In this document: positions 27,369-35,019 of the stretch, one piece after another
Layout of the letters: every line of letters starts with the position of its first letter
Position numbering within the stretch: position 1 is the stretch's first letter
From: Thalassobacillus sp043497085
Lineage (GTDB): Bacteria; Bacillota; Bacilli; Bacillales; Halobacillaceae
Assembly: GCA_043497085.1 (NCBI GenBank)
Contig: JBIEKI010000021.1
DNA: 62,186 nucleotides
Reading direction: 5' to 3' (one strand)
Made by a program: the position numbers and the translations under genes
The notes under the pieces: generated by a model
Seen by the model: only the letters and a program-made list of their open reading frames with translations
Databases searched by the model: none
Told to the model about the DNA's origin: nothing

Positions 27369-28469
27369 ATGCCTTGGTCCATTCTCCTTGGGTTAGTACC
27401 TCGGAAAGTATGGTTATGGTTGATTGGTATTCTGGTAGCTCTTTTCCTTCTACAAATGCTCTTGTATGCTTCCGTCATTACAGGGCTAATTGGTTATCAA
27501 AAGTCTTCCTCCAGTGAGAATGTGAGGTCCATTGATGTAGTAAATGGAACAGCACAAGTTTCAGTTGCATTAGAAGAGTACCGGCCTCTGTTTGAAGAAT
27601 ATGCCGAAAAGTATGGGGTGTCCAAGTATGTGGAGCTTCTCCTCGCCAAAACGATGCAGGAATCTGGAGGACGTCTTGATGATGTGATGCAAGCAAGTGA
27701 ATCTATTGGTCTACCACCAAACACGATTGAGGATCCTGAAAGAAGTATTAATATTGGTATCCGATACTTCTCGGAGATGCTAGATAAAGCAGGAGGAGAT
27801 ATTAAGCTAACACTCCAAGCTTACAACTTCGGTGGAGGGTTCATTGATTACGCAAACGAACACAACAATGGAGAATACAGCAAAGAGTTAGCGATCAAAT
27901 ACTCAAGAATGAAATACCAGGAATTGAAGCATACAGGCATGTATTCATGCATTAGACCTGAGTCGGCAGAAACTGGAGCGTGTTATGGAGATATTGGCTA
28001 TGTCGAGGCCGTTTTAAGTCACCTTAAAGGCGGAGTTATTGAAGCAGATTTACAACCAACGGGTGACTGGGTTATGCCCATAGCAGGAGCTCTTACACAG
28101 ACATCCGATTACGGCATGCGCCCTGATCCTTTTGATGGAACACCGGATATGCATAGAGGTATAGACTTTGCTTGTACGAACGCTGTAACGCCTATTCAAA
28201 GCGTAGATAACGGTCAAGTTGTTGAGGTGGAAAGAAGTAACTCTGGTTATGGAAATAACGTGCTTATAAAACATAAAGAGGGGCTTTATAGTCACTACGC
28301 TCATCTGTATGCGATAAGTGTACAAAATGGAGAGATGATCAAAAAAGGATCAAAAGTAGGCAAGTGTGGTTCGACAGGAAACTCTACAGGGCCACACCTC
28401 CACTTCGAAGTCATGACCAAAAACCAGTATCGTTCGGACGTAGATCCTGCCCCTTACCTTGGGCTTTAA
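27369..28469 (+). CDS. Bifunctional cell-wall hydrolase: lytic transglycosylase/lysozyme plus M23 peptidase
   Basis: A 366-residue VirB1-like enzyme. One membrane helix (about 13-37) is followed by a CwlT-type lysozyme domain (about 60-190: LLLAKTMQESGG with the catalytic Glu, then LTLQAYNFGGGFIDY) and a C-terminal M23 metallopeptidase (about 250-360: MHRGIDFACT, then SHYAHL and GPHLHFEV, the zinc ligands). CwlT of Tn916 and ICEBs1 uses NlpC/P60 as its second domain; here M23 takes that place. It opens peptidoglycan for the channel. Confidence 0.9.
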   Translation: MPWSILLGLVPRKVWLWLIGILVALFLLQMLLYASVITGLIGYQKSSSSENVRSIDVVNGTAQVSVALEEYRPLFEEYAEKYGVSKYVELLLAKTMQESGGRLDDVMQASESIGLPPNTIEDPERSINIGIRYFSEMLDKAGGDIKLTLQAYNFGGGFIDYANEHNNGEYSKELAIKYSRMKYQELKHTGMYSCIRPESAETGACYGDIGYVEAVLSHLKGGVIEADLQPTGDWVMPIAGALTQTSDYGMRPDPFDGTPDMHRGIDFACTNAVTPIQSVDNGQVVEVERSNSGYGNNVLIKHKEGLYSHYAHLYAISVQNGEMIKKGSKVGKCGSTGNSTGPHLHFEVMTKNQYRSDVDPAPYLGL

Positions 28470-28484
28470 GAAAGGAGAACTTGG

Positions 28485-29063
28485 ATGAATAGACGTGTTC
28501 TTTTTGGCATGTTTGTGGCTCTGTTAATCGTACTCACATCGGTTAATATATATGCTGCACGCACAGCATCGAGTGACGATCTACAGGAAAACTTGCATCA
28601 ATTGGAAGTGAAAAACGAAAAGATTATGGAAGAAAAAACTGAATTAGAGATGACGTTAAAAAAACAGGAACCTGCTGACATTCAAGCGAGATATGACGCT
28701 TTATTGAAGCAGGTTTCTACGTTTATAGAGATTGCTTTTAAACGGGATAAAGAGACCTATCAAGAAATGGAAAAAGAAGCACATAAGGTGATGAGCAAAG
28801 ATTTAGCTGCAACCTTCTTCCCTACGGATACCTATAAAGGAGACAGGGAAACGGAGGTGGATGAAGTAGAAATATTCATCAAAACAGGTGATCTAACAAA
28901 CAATCAAGCTAGCGTATTAGTTAAGTTTAGACACACGCTCTATGCTTTGCAGAGCGATCAAAAACAGGTTTCTCCCGTGTTTCTCAATATAAAAGTTCAT
29001 AGGGAAGAAGGACAGTGGAAAATCACAGATTTTCAAGACGTAGAAGAGGAGGGATATTCATGA
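28485..29063 (+). CDS. VirB8-like membrane protein
   Basis: A 192-residue protein: one N-terminal membrane helix (about 5-24), a coiled coil (30-65), then an alpha/beta domain (ARYDALLKQVSTFIEIAFKRD ... WKITDFQDVEE, in parts) of the NTF2-like type seen in VirB8/TcpC/TraM. It would be an extracellular scaffold of the T4SS. The next gene starts inside its last codons. Confidence 0.6.
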   Translation: MNRRVLFGMFVALLIVLTSVNIYAARTASSDDLQENLHQLEVKNEKIMEEKTELEMTLKKQEPADIQARYDALLKQVSTFIEIAFKRDKETYQEMEKEAHKVMSKDLAATFFPTDTYKGDRETEVDEVEIFIKTGDLTNNQASVLVKFRHTLYALQSDQKQVSPVFLNIKVHREEGQWKITDFQDVEEEGYS

Positions 29064-29923
29064 AAAAACAAACGAAACACATCACGGAAGGAACTTCAAA
29101 AAAATATCTTATTGGATTAAGCGTCATGGCTATGGCGCTTCTTTTTTTCTTGTTTTCTGGTTTTTTATTTGGTGATGAAGAGCAGAGTGAAGTTCAACAA
29201 ACGCCTGTCAATGAACCTCTGAACTTACAAGGCTCAGGCGAACTGACAATTAAGGACTGGGTTTATAATCCAACGAAAAAGCTGATGGTTGTCACCATAA
29301 ATATCAATAAATCAACAGCTTTATTAGATGAACCGTTGAGCTTTACGGCTCAGGAAAAAGAGCATCCCAAACGCGACCTTCCAACGCACGTAGAGTACAA
29401 CGATGAAAGCAGATATGTCATTAGTATCCAGAAGGTAAGTCCTTCCTTTGATGTCATGGCCTTAGATGTTAATCAGGAAGAAACCAATAGGCTATTTACG
29501 GAAAAGGATGATCAAAATTCCCTGAAAGGGGGTGAGGAAAAGAAAGAGCTGGCACGTATTTATACAGATCAATTCAAAGTGAAAATGGACAAACAATTAA
29601 ACATTTTAACGGAGCAGGAATATGAAGTTGCTGCTGTATCTGAAGAGATCGAAGAGGCGAAAGAAACAATGAAAGAGAAAAAGGAAAGTATACAAATAAT
29701 AAATGAACGAATCAAAGAAATTGATCAAAAAATCGTTGAATTAGAATCAGAGCTTATTTACGAAACGGAGGAAGAGAAAAGGCAGACAGAGGCTAGAATT
29801 AATCACCTAGAAAGTGAAAAAGATCAAATCAATCAAGAGGCAGCTGAACATGAACTAACTATCCAAACCATCGTTGAGAAGATTGAGATGTTGGAAGAAA
29901 AACGGGAGATGATTTCGAACTAA
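29060..29923 (+). CDS. Membrane-anchored coiled-coil transfer protein
   Basis: A 287-residue protein with one membrane helix (about 17-36), a beta-rich part (about 55-150) and a long C-terminal coiled coil (about 180-285). ATG 29060 follows GAGGAGGG and overlaps the previous stop by four bases. No family recognised. It is the last gene before the putative oriT. Confidence 0.6.
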   Translation: MKKQTKHITEGTSKKYLIGLSVMAMALLFFLFSGFLFGDEEQSEVQQTPVNEPLNLQGSGELTIKDWVYNPTKKLMVVTININKSTALLDEPLSFTAQEKEHPKRDLPTHVEYNDESRYVISIQKVSPSFDVMALDVNQEETNRLFTEKDDQNSLKGGEEKKELARIYTDQFKVKMDKQLNILTEQEYEVAAVSEEIEEAKETMKEKKESIQIINERIKEIDQKIVELESELIYETEEEKRQTEARINHLESEKDQINQEAAEHELTIQTIVEKIEMLEEKREMISN

Positions 29924-30174
29924 AAAGGGGCGTGGGTGGTGATAACGGTCAAAACAAGATCCACACATCTCCTGTGCAGGGACAACACATCACGGTGAAT
30001 ACACGAATGAACGTTCCTATTTTAGCCGCACAGCGACCGCACATCTGAAGAAATTCTTGTTCCCTCGTTTTGCCCGGCTCTGCCGGGATTCACACGCCAA
30101 GTGGGAACAAAAACCCCTTATGCTCTTCTCTTTATTTACTACTATTAGTGTCTTTATCAAAAGGAGTGATGGTA
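29924..30174 (+). other. Putative origin of transfer (oriT)
   Basis: A 251-bp gap directly upstream of the accessory protein and relaxase genes. It holds a perfect GC-rich hairpin CCCGGC-TCT-GCCGGG (30073-30087) followed by CACACGCCAAGTGGG, plus further small inverted repeats (CACATCTCCTGTG near 29962). MobP-type oriTs have an inverted repeat just before the nick site and lie beside the relaxase gene. The nick position is not known. Confidence 0.6.
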
Positions 30175-30432
30175 ATGGAAGTAAGAGTCCGTTATATGGA
30201 TCCGAAAACTGTTCAACGAATTGACGAACTTGCGGAAGAAAAAGGTTTAAGTCGGCAAGAGTTTTTACATGCTCAGTTGCATCAGTTGGCTGTCTTTCAG
30301 GAAGAAAATAATCGGGAACAAAGACTGCAGCAGTTAGTCGATCGAAACATCCAAACGATGGCCCATTGTTATACAGCAATTCGAGAAATGAATGAGTTCT
30401 TACATTTTGATGAACCAGGTGAGGACGTATGA
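30175..30432 (+). CDS. Ribbon-helix-helix relaxosome accessory protein (MobC-like)
   Basis: An 85-residue protein that starts MEVRVRYMDPKTVQRIDELA and continues KGLSRQEFL, the beta strand and two helices of a ribbon-helix-helix DNA-binding fold. It would bind oriT and help the relaxase. ATG 30175 follows AAGGAGTGATG. The stop overlaps the relaxase start by four bases. Confidence 0.75.
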   Translation: MEVRVRYMDPKTVQRIDELAEEKGLSRQEFLHAQLHQLAVFQEENNREQRLQQLVDRNIQTMAHCYTAIREMNEFLHFDEPGEDV

Positions 30433-31592
30433 ATGAAACTGTTACTCCGGGAGTAGTCTTAAAAACAAAATTTGTGACAGCCAATAAAAAAGGATTCAAA
30501 GATTATGTACAGTACGTTGATCGTGAAGAAGCAAAGGGAAAAGGGGAAGCTCATCGGTCCATGTTTAGTTTATATAATCACTATATGGACGATCCGGATA
30601 AAACATCTGCCTTGTTTACTCAGCAGTCGGATCGTTTATCGGTGGAAGGAAAACAGGGCATTAAATCATTGTTTGAACAGGCTCAAAAGAAGAATAGTAT
30701 CATGTGGCAAGATGTTATTACATTTGATAATGATTGGCTTCAAAATCGAGGCGTTTATGATTCAAAAAAGCACACCTTAGATGAAGATGCTTTGAAGCAA
30801 GTGACACGAAAATCTATGCAGGCCATGATGAAAAAAGAAGGGTTGCAAGAAAGCGCTATCTGGTCGGCGGCCATCCACTATAACACCGATAACATTCATA
30901 TTCATGTAGCTACGGTCGAACCGAACCCGACTCGTGATCGTGGAAAGCGAAAACCGAAAACTTTAGACGCGATGAAAAGTGAAGTGGTCAATGGATTGTT
31001 AGATCGAACGCAAGAACGAAATCAAATAAACGCTTTGATCCGTGAGCACATAGTGAATACAAAGAAAGAGAATAGCAGCATGAAATGGAGCAATAGAGAG
31101 ATGAAACCATTGTTCCTCGAAGTGTATAATCACTTGCCTAAAGATAAGCGACAATGGCACTATGGCTATCAAACGTTGAATCCTATTCGACCAAAGATTG
31201 ATGAACTAACGACCAGATATTTAGATAAGTATCATGCCAAAGATATGAAGCAGCTGCATGATAAATTGAATCAAGAAGTCCACGAATTAAAACGGGCCTA
31301 TGGGGATGGACCGAAGGATAAAAAACGCTATCAGCATTACAAACAAAACAAGTTGGATGATCTCTATAAACGGATGGGCAATGCATTCTTACAAGAAATG
31401 AAACGGTACGATCACCAGCAGTATCCTAGAAAAACTACCAATACAAATAGCCCTTATAAGTCCATGCCTTCAGGTATTCATTTGCAACGTTCCCTAAGAA
31501 GCATTCAACGCTCAATGGGACAAACCTATGATCAGTTTATCAATGACTTGGATCATCAAAAGTTGGAACGAGAAATCGAAAGGGAAAGGTAG
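30429..31592 (+). CDS. MobP-type relaxase
   Basis: A 387-residue DNA strand transferase. The three-histidine metal motif is seen as HYNTDNIHIHVATVEPN (about residues 149-165), typical of MOBP (MobP2) relaxases. The catalytic tyrosine is probably Tyr25 or Tyr28 in the segment FKDYVQYVDRE. It nicks oriT and leads the strand into the recipient. The C-terminal half is basic and helical. Confidence 0.88.
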   Translation: MNETVTPGVVLKTKFVTANKKGFKDYVQYVDREEAKGKGEAHRSMFSLYNHYMDDPDKTSALFTQQSDRLSVEGKQGIKSLFEQAQKKNSIMWQDVITFDNDWLQNRGVYDSKKHTLDEDALKQVTRKSMQAMMKKEGLQESAIWSAAIHYNTDNIHIHVATVEPNPTRDRGKRKPKTLDAMKSEVVNGLLDRTQERNQINALIREHIVNTKKENSSMKWSNREMKPLFLEVYNHLPKDKRQWHYGYQTLNPIRPKIDELTTRYLDKYHAKDMKQLHDKLNQEVHELKRAYGDGPKDKKRYQHYKQNKLDDLYKRMGNAFLQEMKRYDHQQYPRKTTNTNSPYKSMPSGIHLQRSLRSIQRSMGQTYDQFINDLDHQKLEREIERER

Positions 31593-31602
31593 GGGTACAT
31601 GA

Positions 31603-32010
31603 ATGAGAAGGCGGCAAAATATCACGCTTCATGAAGAGACGATATCGTTAATCAAAGAGTATCAGGAACAGCATCATATTCGTTATCCTGGTGAAGCTTT
31701 AGACCGAATGATTGAGGAATGGGAAGCTCAGCAAGCGAAGGACCATTCCCAAGAATACCTCCTAAGTTTAATGGCCCAACGCTTTCAAGAAGTGTTTTCA
31801 GAAGAGATGAAACGGCTGCGTTTAGCGGCCAATCGTAGTGATAAAAATACGCAGGTGCTTCTCGAATTAATGAATGGTTTTGCGATGGATCAAAACTTAG
31901 AAAGCTGTGTTACGACACCGATTTTCGAGAGCCAAGCGATGAAAGACGCGAGACAAGCAGTAGAAGAAAGAATCAGTCATCAGCGTCAAAAAAGAATAAG
32001 TGCAACATAG
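31603..32010 (+). CDS. Ribbon-helix-helix-like mobilization accessory protein
   Basis: A 135-residue protein that begins MRRRQNITLHEETISLIKEY, a pattern like ribbon-helix-helix proteins, followed by a helical part. It lies 11 bp behind the relaxase and is probably co-transcribed. Role is inferred from position. Confidence 0.55.
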   Translation: MRRRQNITLHEETISLIKEYQEQHHIRYPGEALDRMIEEWEAQQAKDHSQEYLLSLMAQRFQEVFSEEMKRLRLAANRSDKNTQVLLELMNGFAMDQNLESCVTTPIFESQAMKDARQAVEERISHQRQKRISAT

Positions 32011-32068
32011 ACACAATCAGCATCAAAAATAGTATTCTTGAGGAATTATCAATAAAGGAGATGAACGG

Positions 32069-32350
32069 ATGTTCTTGTTTAACAGCAATTATGAGGTAGG
32101 CGTATTCAAGCGTTTAAGCGATAATAACGAGCTTATAATGGAAGTGGGCCAAGAGGAATATAGCCTAACATTGAATGATGAAGAAATGGTCGATCTTGAA
32201 CAGCATTTAATGACTCAAGAAAACTTGCTTATTCCGTTTAATAAATCAACCAAGGAACTAATTCTGGATACCCAACCAAACTACGATGAAGAGGAAATGG
32301 AAGAGCTTATGAACATCAGTGATGGAGCTGAATATCATGGCGAAGACTAA
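32069..32350 (+). CDS. Small acidic hypothetical protein
   Basis: A 93-residue acidic protein, not recognised, with start behind AAAGGAGATGAACGG. Its end overlaps the start of the ArdC-like gene, so the two are coupled. Confidence 0.6.
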   Translation: MFLFNSNYEVGVFKRLSDNNELIMEVGQEEYSLTLNDEEMVDLEQHLMTQENLLIPFNKSTKELILDTQPNYDEEEMEELMNISDGAEYHGED

Positions 32351-33830
32351 ACGACCTTATAAAAAGAAAACGCCTGAACAGGTGAAAGAAGAGATCAACC
32401 ATTTGACGGAAGGCATGGAGCAGAGCATTGCCAATCATTTTCATTCTCCTGAACAAATGAAAGAGTATCTGGACTTTATGGGGAAGTTCCATCGATACTC
32501 CCCGCGCAATACAGCGTTAATTGATTCGCAGTTTCCTGGGGCTGAAGCTGTAGGTTCCTACGCATTCTGGAAAGAAAAAGGAATTCCAGTAAACAAAGGA
32601 GAGAAAAGTTTAAAGATTCTTGTACCTAATCGATTAGGTCAGCAATTTAAGAATGAAGAGGGCGAATGGAAACCTTTAAAGTATGCGACGAAAAAAGAAA
32701 AGCAGTTAGTTAAAGACGGTCAACTCGACAAACGAGATGGCCGTCTTGTTTATTCTACAGGAAGTGTGTTTGATATCTCTCAAACATCAGCCACTCAAAA
32801 AGATGTACCCCAGATCTTTCCTAACAAATGGATTGATGGTCAGGTTGAAAACTACAGTCAGCTTCGAAGAGGGATGGAGGATATAGCTGAGAAAAATAAC
32901 ATACGAATTGTAGAGCCTTATGAAGAGTTAGGGGCAGCCAAAGGAGTGAGTTATACCGGACGAGGAGAAGTAGCTCTTAATCCACGTAATTCGGAGCGTC
33001 AGGACACAAAGACGCTGTTACATGAACTAACTCATGCCAAGCTTCATACAGAAGAAAACATTAATAACTATACCAAGCCGGAGAAAGAGCTTCAGGCGGA
33101 AATGACTGCTTATACCGTTGCTTCTTATTTCAACATCGATACCAGTGACTACTCACTAGATTATCTGCATCACTGGACCAAGGACCATAAATTTAAAGAC
33201 CATGAAAAGCTATTACAAGAGGTTCAGTCAACAGCTAAAGAATTCATTATGACCATGGAAGAATCAATGGAACAAGAGAAGGAAGGGGAGAAAAGTATGG
33301 ATGCTAAAGAACAAAATCATGAAGTAGAAGAGGAAAAACAAGAAAGGGAGAAGTTACCTTCAGAAAAACTTCGGGATATGTACAGAAGCCAAGTGAGTAA
33401 GTCTGAGAGGGATAGTGGACCATTTGGTAAGGAAGAAAAGCCAGAAGAGGAGTATTCCCACCAAGACTTCAAAGACGCTTATAAGAAGGAGCTCATGAAT
33501 TTTATTGAACCAACCGTCGGAAAAGAATTAGATAAAGAACAAAACGCTGACCGACAAGAACGGTTAAACCAGATGCTTGCTTTTCAAGAGACTCATAGTA
33601 AAGAAGAGGTGTATCAACTCAAAAAGGAATCTCTTCAAGAATTGAAAGAACTGCCATTAACAGATCGCGGAGTGCAGCGACTATCGCAAATTGAAAGTAA
33701 GTTGGATCGAGAGTTCCAAGAAGAGAAAGAAAAAGAAAGCACCACTTCGGAGATGAAGAATGGAAAAGGTAATAAGGAGACTTTACAGCAGAGGGAAAGG
33801 CAAAAAGAAAAGATAGGAATTGAACGCTAG
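32337..33830 (+). CDS. ArdC-like antirestriction / ImmA-like metallopeptidase domain protein
   Basis: A 497-residue protein. Residues 1-120 are like the ArdC N-terminal ssDNA-binding domain (FHRYSPRNTALIDSQFP, then YAFWKEKGIPVNKGEKS); the middle carries a zinc motif LLHELTHAKLHTE (HExxH, about residues 227-240). The C-terminal 200 residues are highly charged and repetitive. ArdC-type proteins coat the incoming strand and protect it from restriction; the gene lies beside the relaxase as expected. Confidence 0.8.
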   Translation: MAKTKRPYKKKTPEQVKEEINHLTEGMEQSIANHFHSPEQMKEYLDFMGKFHRYSPRNTALIDSQFPGAEAVGSYAFWKEKGIPVNKGEKSLKILVPNRLGQQFKNEEGEWKPLKYATKKEKQLVKDGQLDKRDGRLVYSTGSVFDISQTSATQKDVPQIFPNKWIDGQVENYSQLRRGMEDIAEKNNIRIVEPYEELGAAKGVSYTGRGEVALNPRNSERQDTKTLLHELTHAKLHTEENINNYTKPEKELQAEMTAYTVASYFNIDTSDYSLDYLHHWTKDHKFKDHEKLLQEVQSTAKEFIMTMEESMEQEKEGEKSMDAKEQNHEVEEEKQEREKLPSEKLRDMYRSQVSKSERDSGPFGKEEKPEEEYSHQDFKDAYKKELMNFIEPTVGKELDKEQNADRQERLNQMLAFQETHSKEEVYQLKKESLQELKELPLTDRGVQRLSQIESKLDREFQEEKEKESTTSEMKNGKGNKETLQQRERQKEKIGIER

Positions 33831-33888
33831 GCAGGGAGATTTCTCCCTGTCTTTTTTATATCTAAATTTAGAGAGGAGGAAGTGCTGC

Positions 33889-34809
33889 ATGGCCAAACAT
33901 GTAAGCGCGGACCAAGTGGAAGTTGCTCGTAACGTGGATCTCATAGACTATCTTGAGCGTAAAGGAGAGCCATTGAAGAAAGAGGGAAGATACTACCGAC
34001 ATCAAGTGCATGATAGCTTAGTAATTAAAGACCAATTGTATGCTTGGAACTCTAGAGACGAAAAAGGGGCTGGAGTCATTAACTTCGCTAAAATGTTTTA
34101 TGGCATGAGCTTTCCAGAGGCGGTATTAGATTTAAATGAGCAAGGTTATAAAGTGAAAGACAATGTCCAAGAGCAAAAGCCTAAAGAGCCTTATCAATAC
34201 CCTTCTCATTATGAAGTGAACGATAGGAAAAAAGCTAAAGATTATCTTATACATGAAAGGAAGATTCATCCCAAGATTGTTAATTGGCTTGATAATAAAG
34301 ATTTAATCGCGCAGGACAAGTTGGGCAATGTGGTTTTCAAGTGGAGCCAGCAGGGAGAGATCGTAGGGGCAGATCGACAAGGGACTTCTCCAATGAAAGA
34401 TGGACGAATGTTTAAAGGGATTGATAGGAACAGCCATGGATCTGCTGGCTTTACTGTAGATATTGGTCAGCCAAAGTCCATTTACCTTTTTGAAAGTCCT
34501 ATTGATGCACTTTCTTATTGGAGCATTAAGAAAGAAAAGCTGCAGAACAGTCGGTTAGTTTCTATGTCCGGGCTTAAGCGTCAGACTATGATTGATGAAA
34601 TCAAACGAATGGGGAAAGAAGGTCATAAGGTAAAGCAGATAACTTTTTGTACGGATAACGATAAGGCGGGGAGGGAGTTTGCTATAAAATATAATAGATT
34701 GATGACTGGTGGGTTAACTACTATCCATCTACCTAAAGGAAAGGATTGGAATGAACATCTAAAATTAAATATAGCTAGTCCAAGGGGTTTTATTTATAAC
34801 AGATCTTAG
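33889..34809 (+). CDS. TOPRIM/DUF3991 domain protein, primase-like
   Basis: A 306-residue protein. The N-terminal part resembles DUF3991 (LIDYLERKGEPLKKEGRYY ... AWNSRDEKGAGVINFAKMFYG, in parts) and the C-terminal part is TOPRIM (YLFESPIDALSYW about residue 200, and TFCTDNDKAGREFA about 253). Such proteins of Gram-positive conjugative elements are relaxase or primase partners. The start follows GAGGAGGAAGTGCTGC. It is the last transfer gene; its final 15 residues (ASPRGFIYNRS) look unlike the family and the cargo block begins right after, so the end may be replaced. Confidence 0.75.
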   Translation: MAKHVSADQVEVARNVDLIDYLERKGEPLKKEGRYYRHQVHDSLVIKDQLYAWNSRDEKGAGVINFAKMFYGMSFPEAVLDLNEQGYKVKDNVQEQKPKEPYQYPSHYEVNDRKKAKDYLIHERKIHPKIVNWLDNKDLIAQDKLGNVVFKWSQQGEIVGADRQGTSPMKDGRMFKGIDRNSHGSAGFTVDIGQPKSIYLFESPIDALSYWSIKKEKLQNSRLVSMSGLKRQTMIDEIKRMGKEGHKVKQITFCTDNDKAGREFAIKYNRLMTGGLTTIHLPKGKDWNEHLKLNIASPRGFIYNRS

Positions 34810-34904
34810 ATATAGTTCGGTAGTTAGTTATGAATCTGTGCGACCATTAGTAATGGGTGAGTATTTTGTTCTTTTCGATTAAGGATAGTATGGAAATAAA
34901 ATGT

Positions 34905-34991
34905 TATAATTAAACGATGTGAATCATTGAAAACCTGCCTAAATCTTCATGGTAGGTTTTTCTTATTCCCTGTAGGTTATTTTCTTACAGG
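34905..34991 (+). promoter_or_regulatory. Promoter and terminator-like leader of the DUF4338-DptF operon
   Basis: A TATAAT box lies at 34905-34910. Downstream, AAAACCTGCC pairs with GGTAGGTTTT (34930-34960) and is followed by T-rich sequence: a terminator placed before the first gene. A second hairpin CCTGTA/TACAGG (34969-34991) follows. The first ORF starts at 35020. This looks like an attenuator or regulated leader. Confidence 0.5.
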
Positions 34992-35019
34992 CAAAGCATC
35001 AGATAGGAGTAGAGATAAT

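Noticed and set aside
34927..35019. N-terminal extension of the DUF4338-DptF gene
   Set aside because: It would translate through the leader hairpins and lacks a ribosome site; ATG 35020 has TAGGAG.
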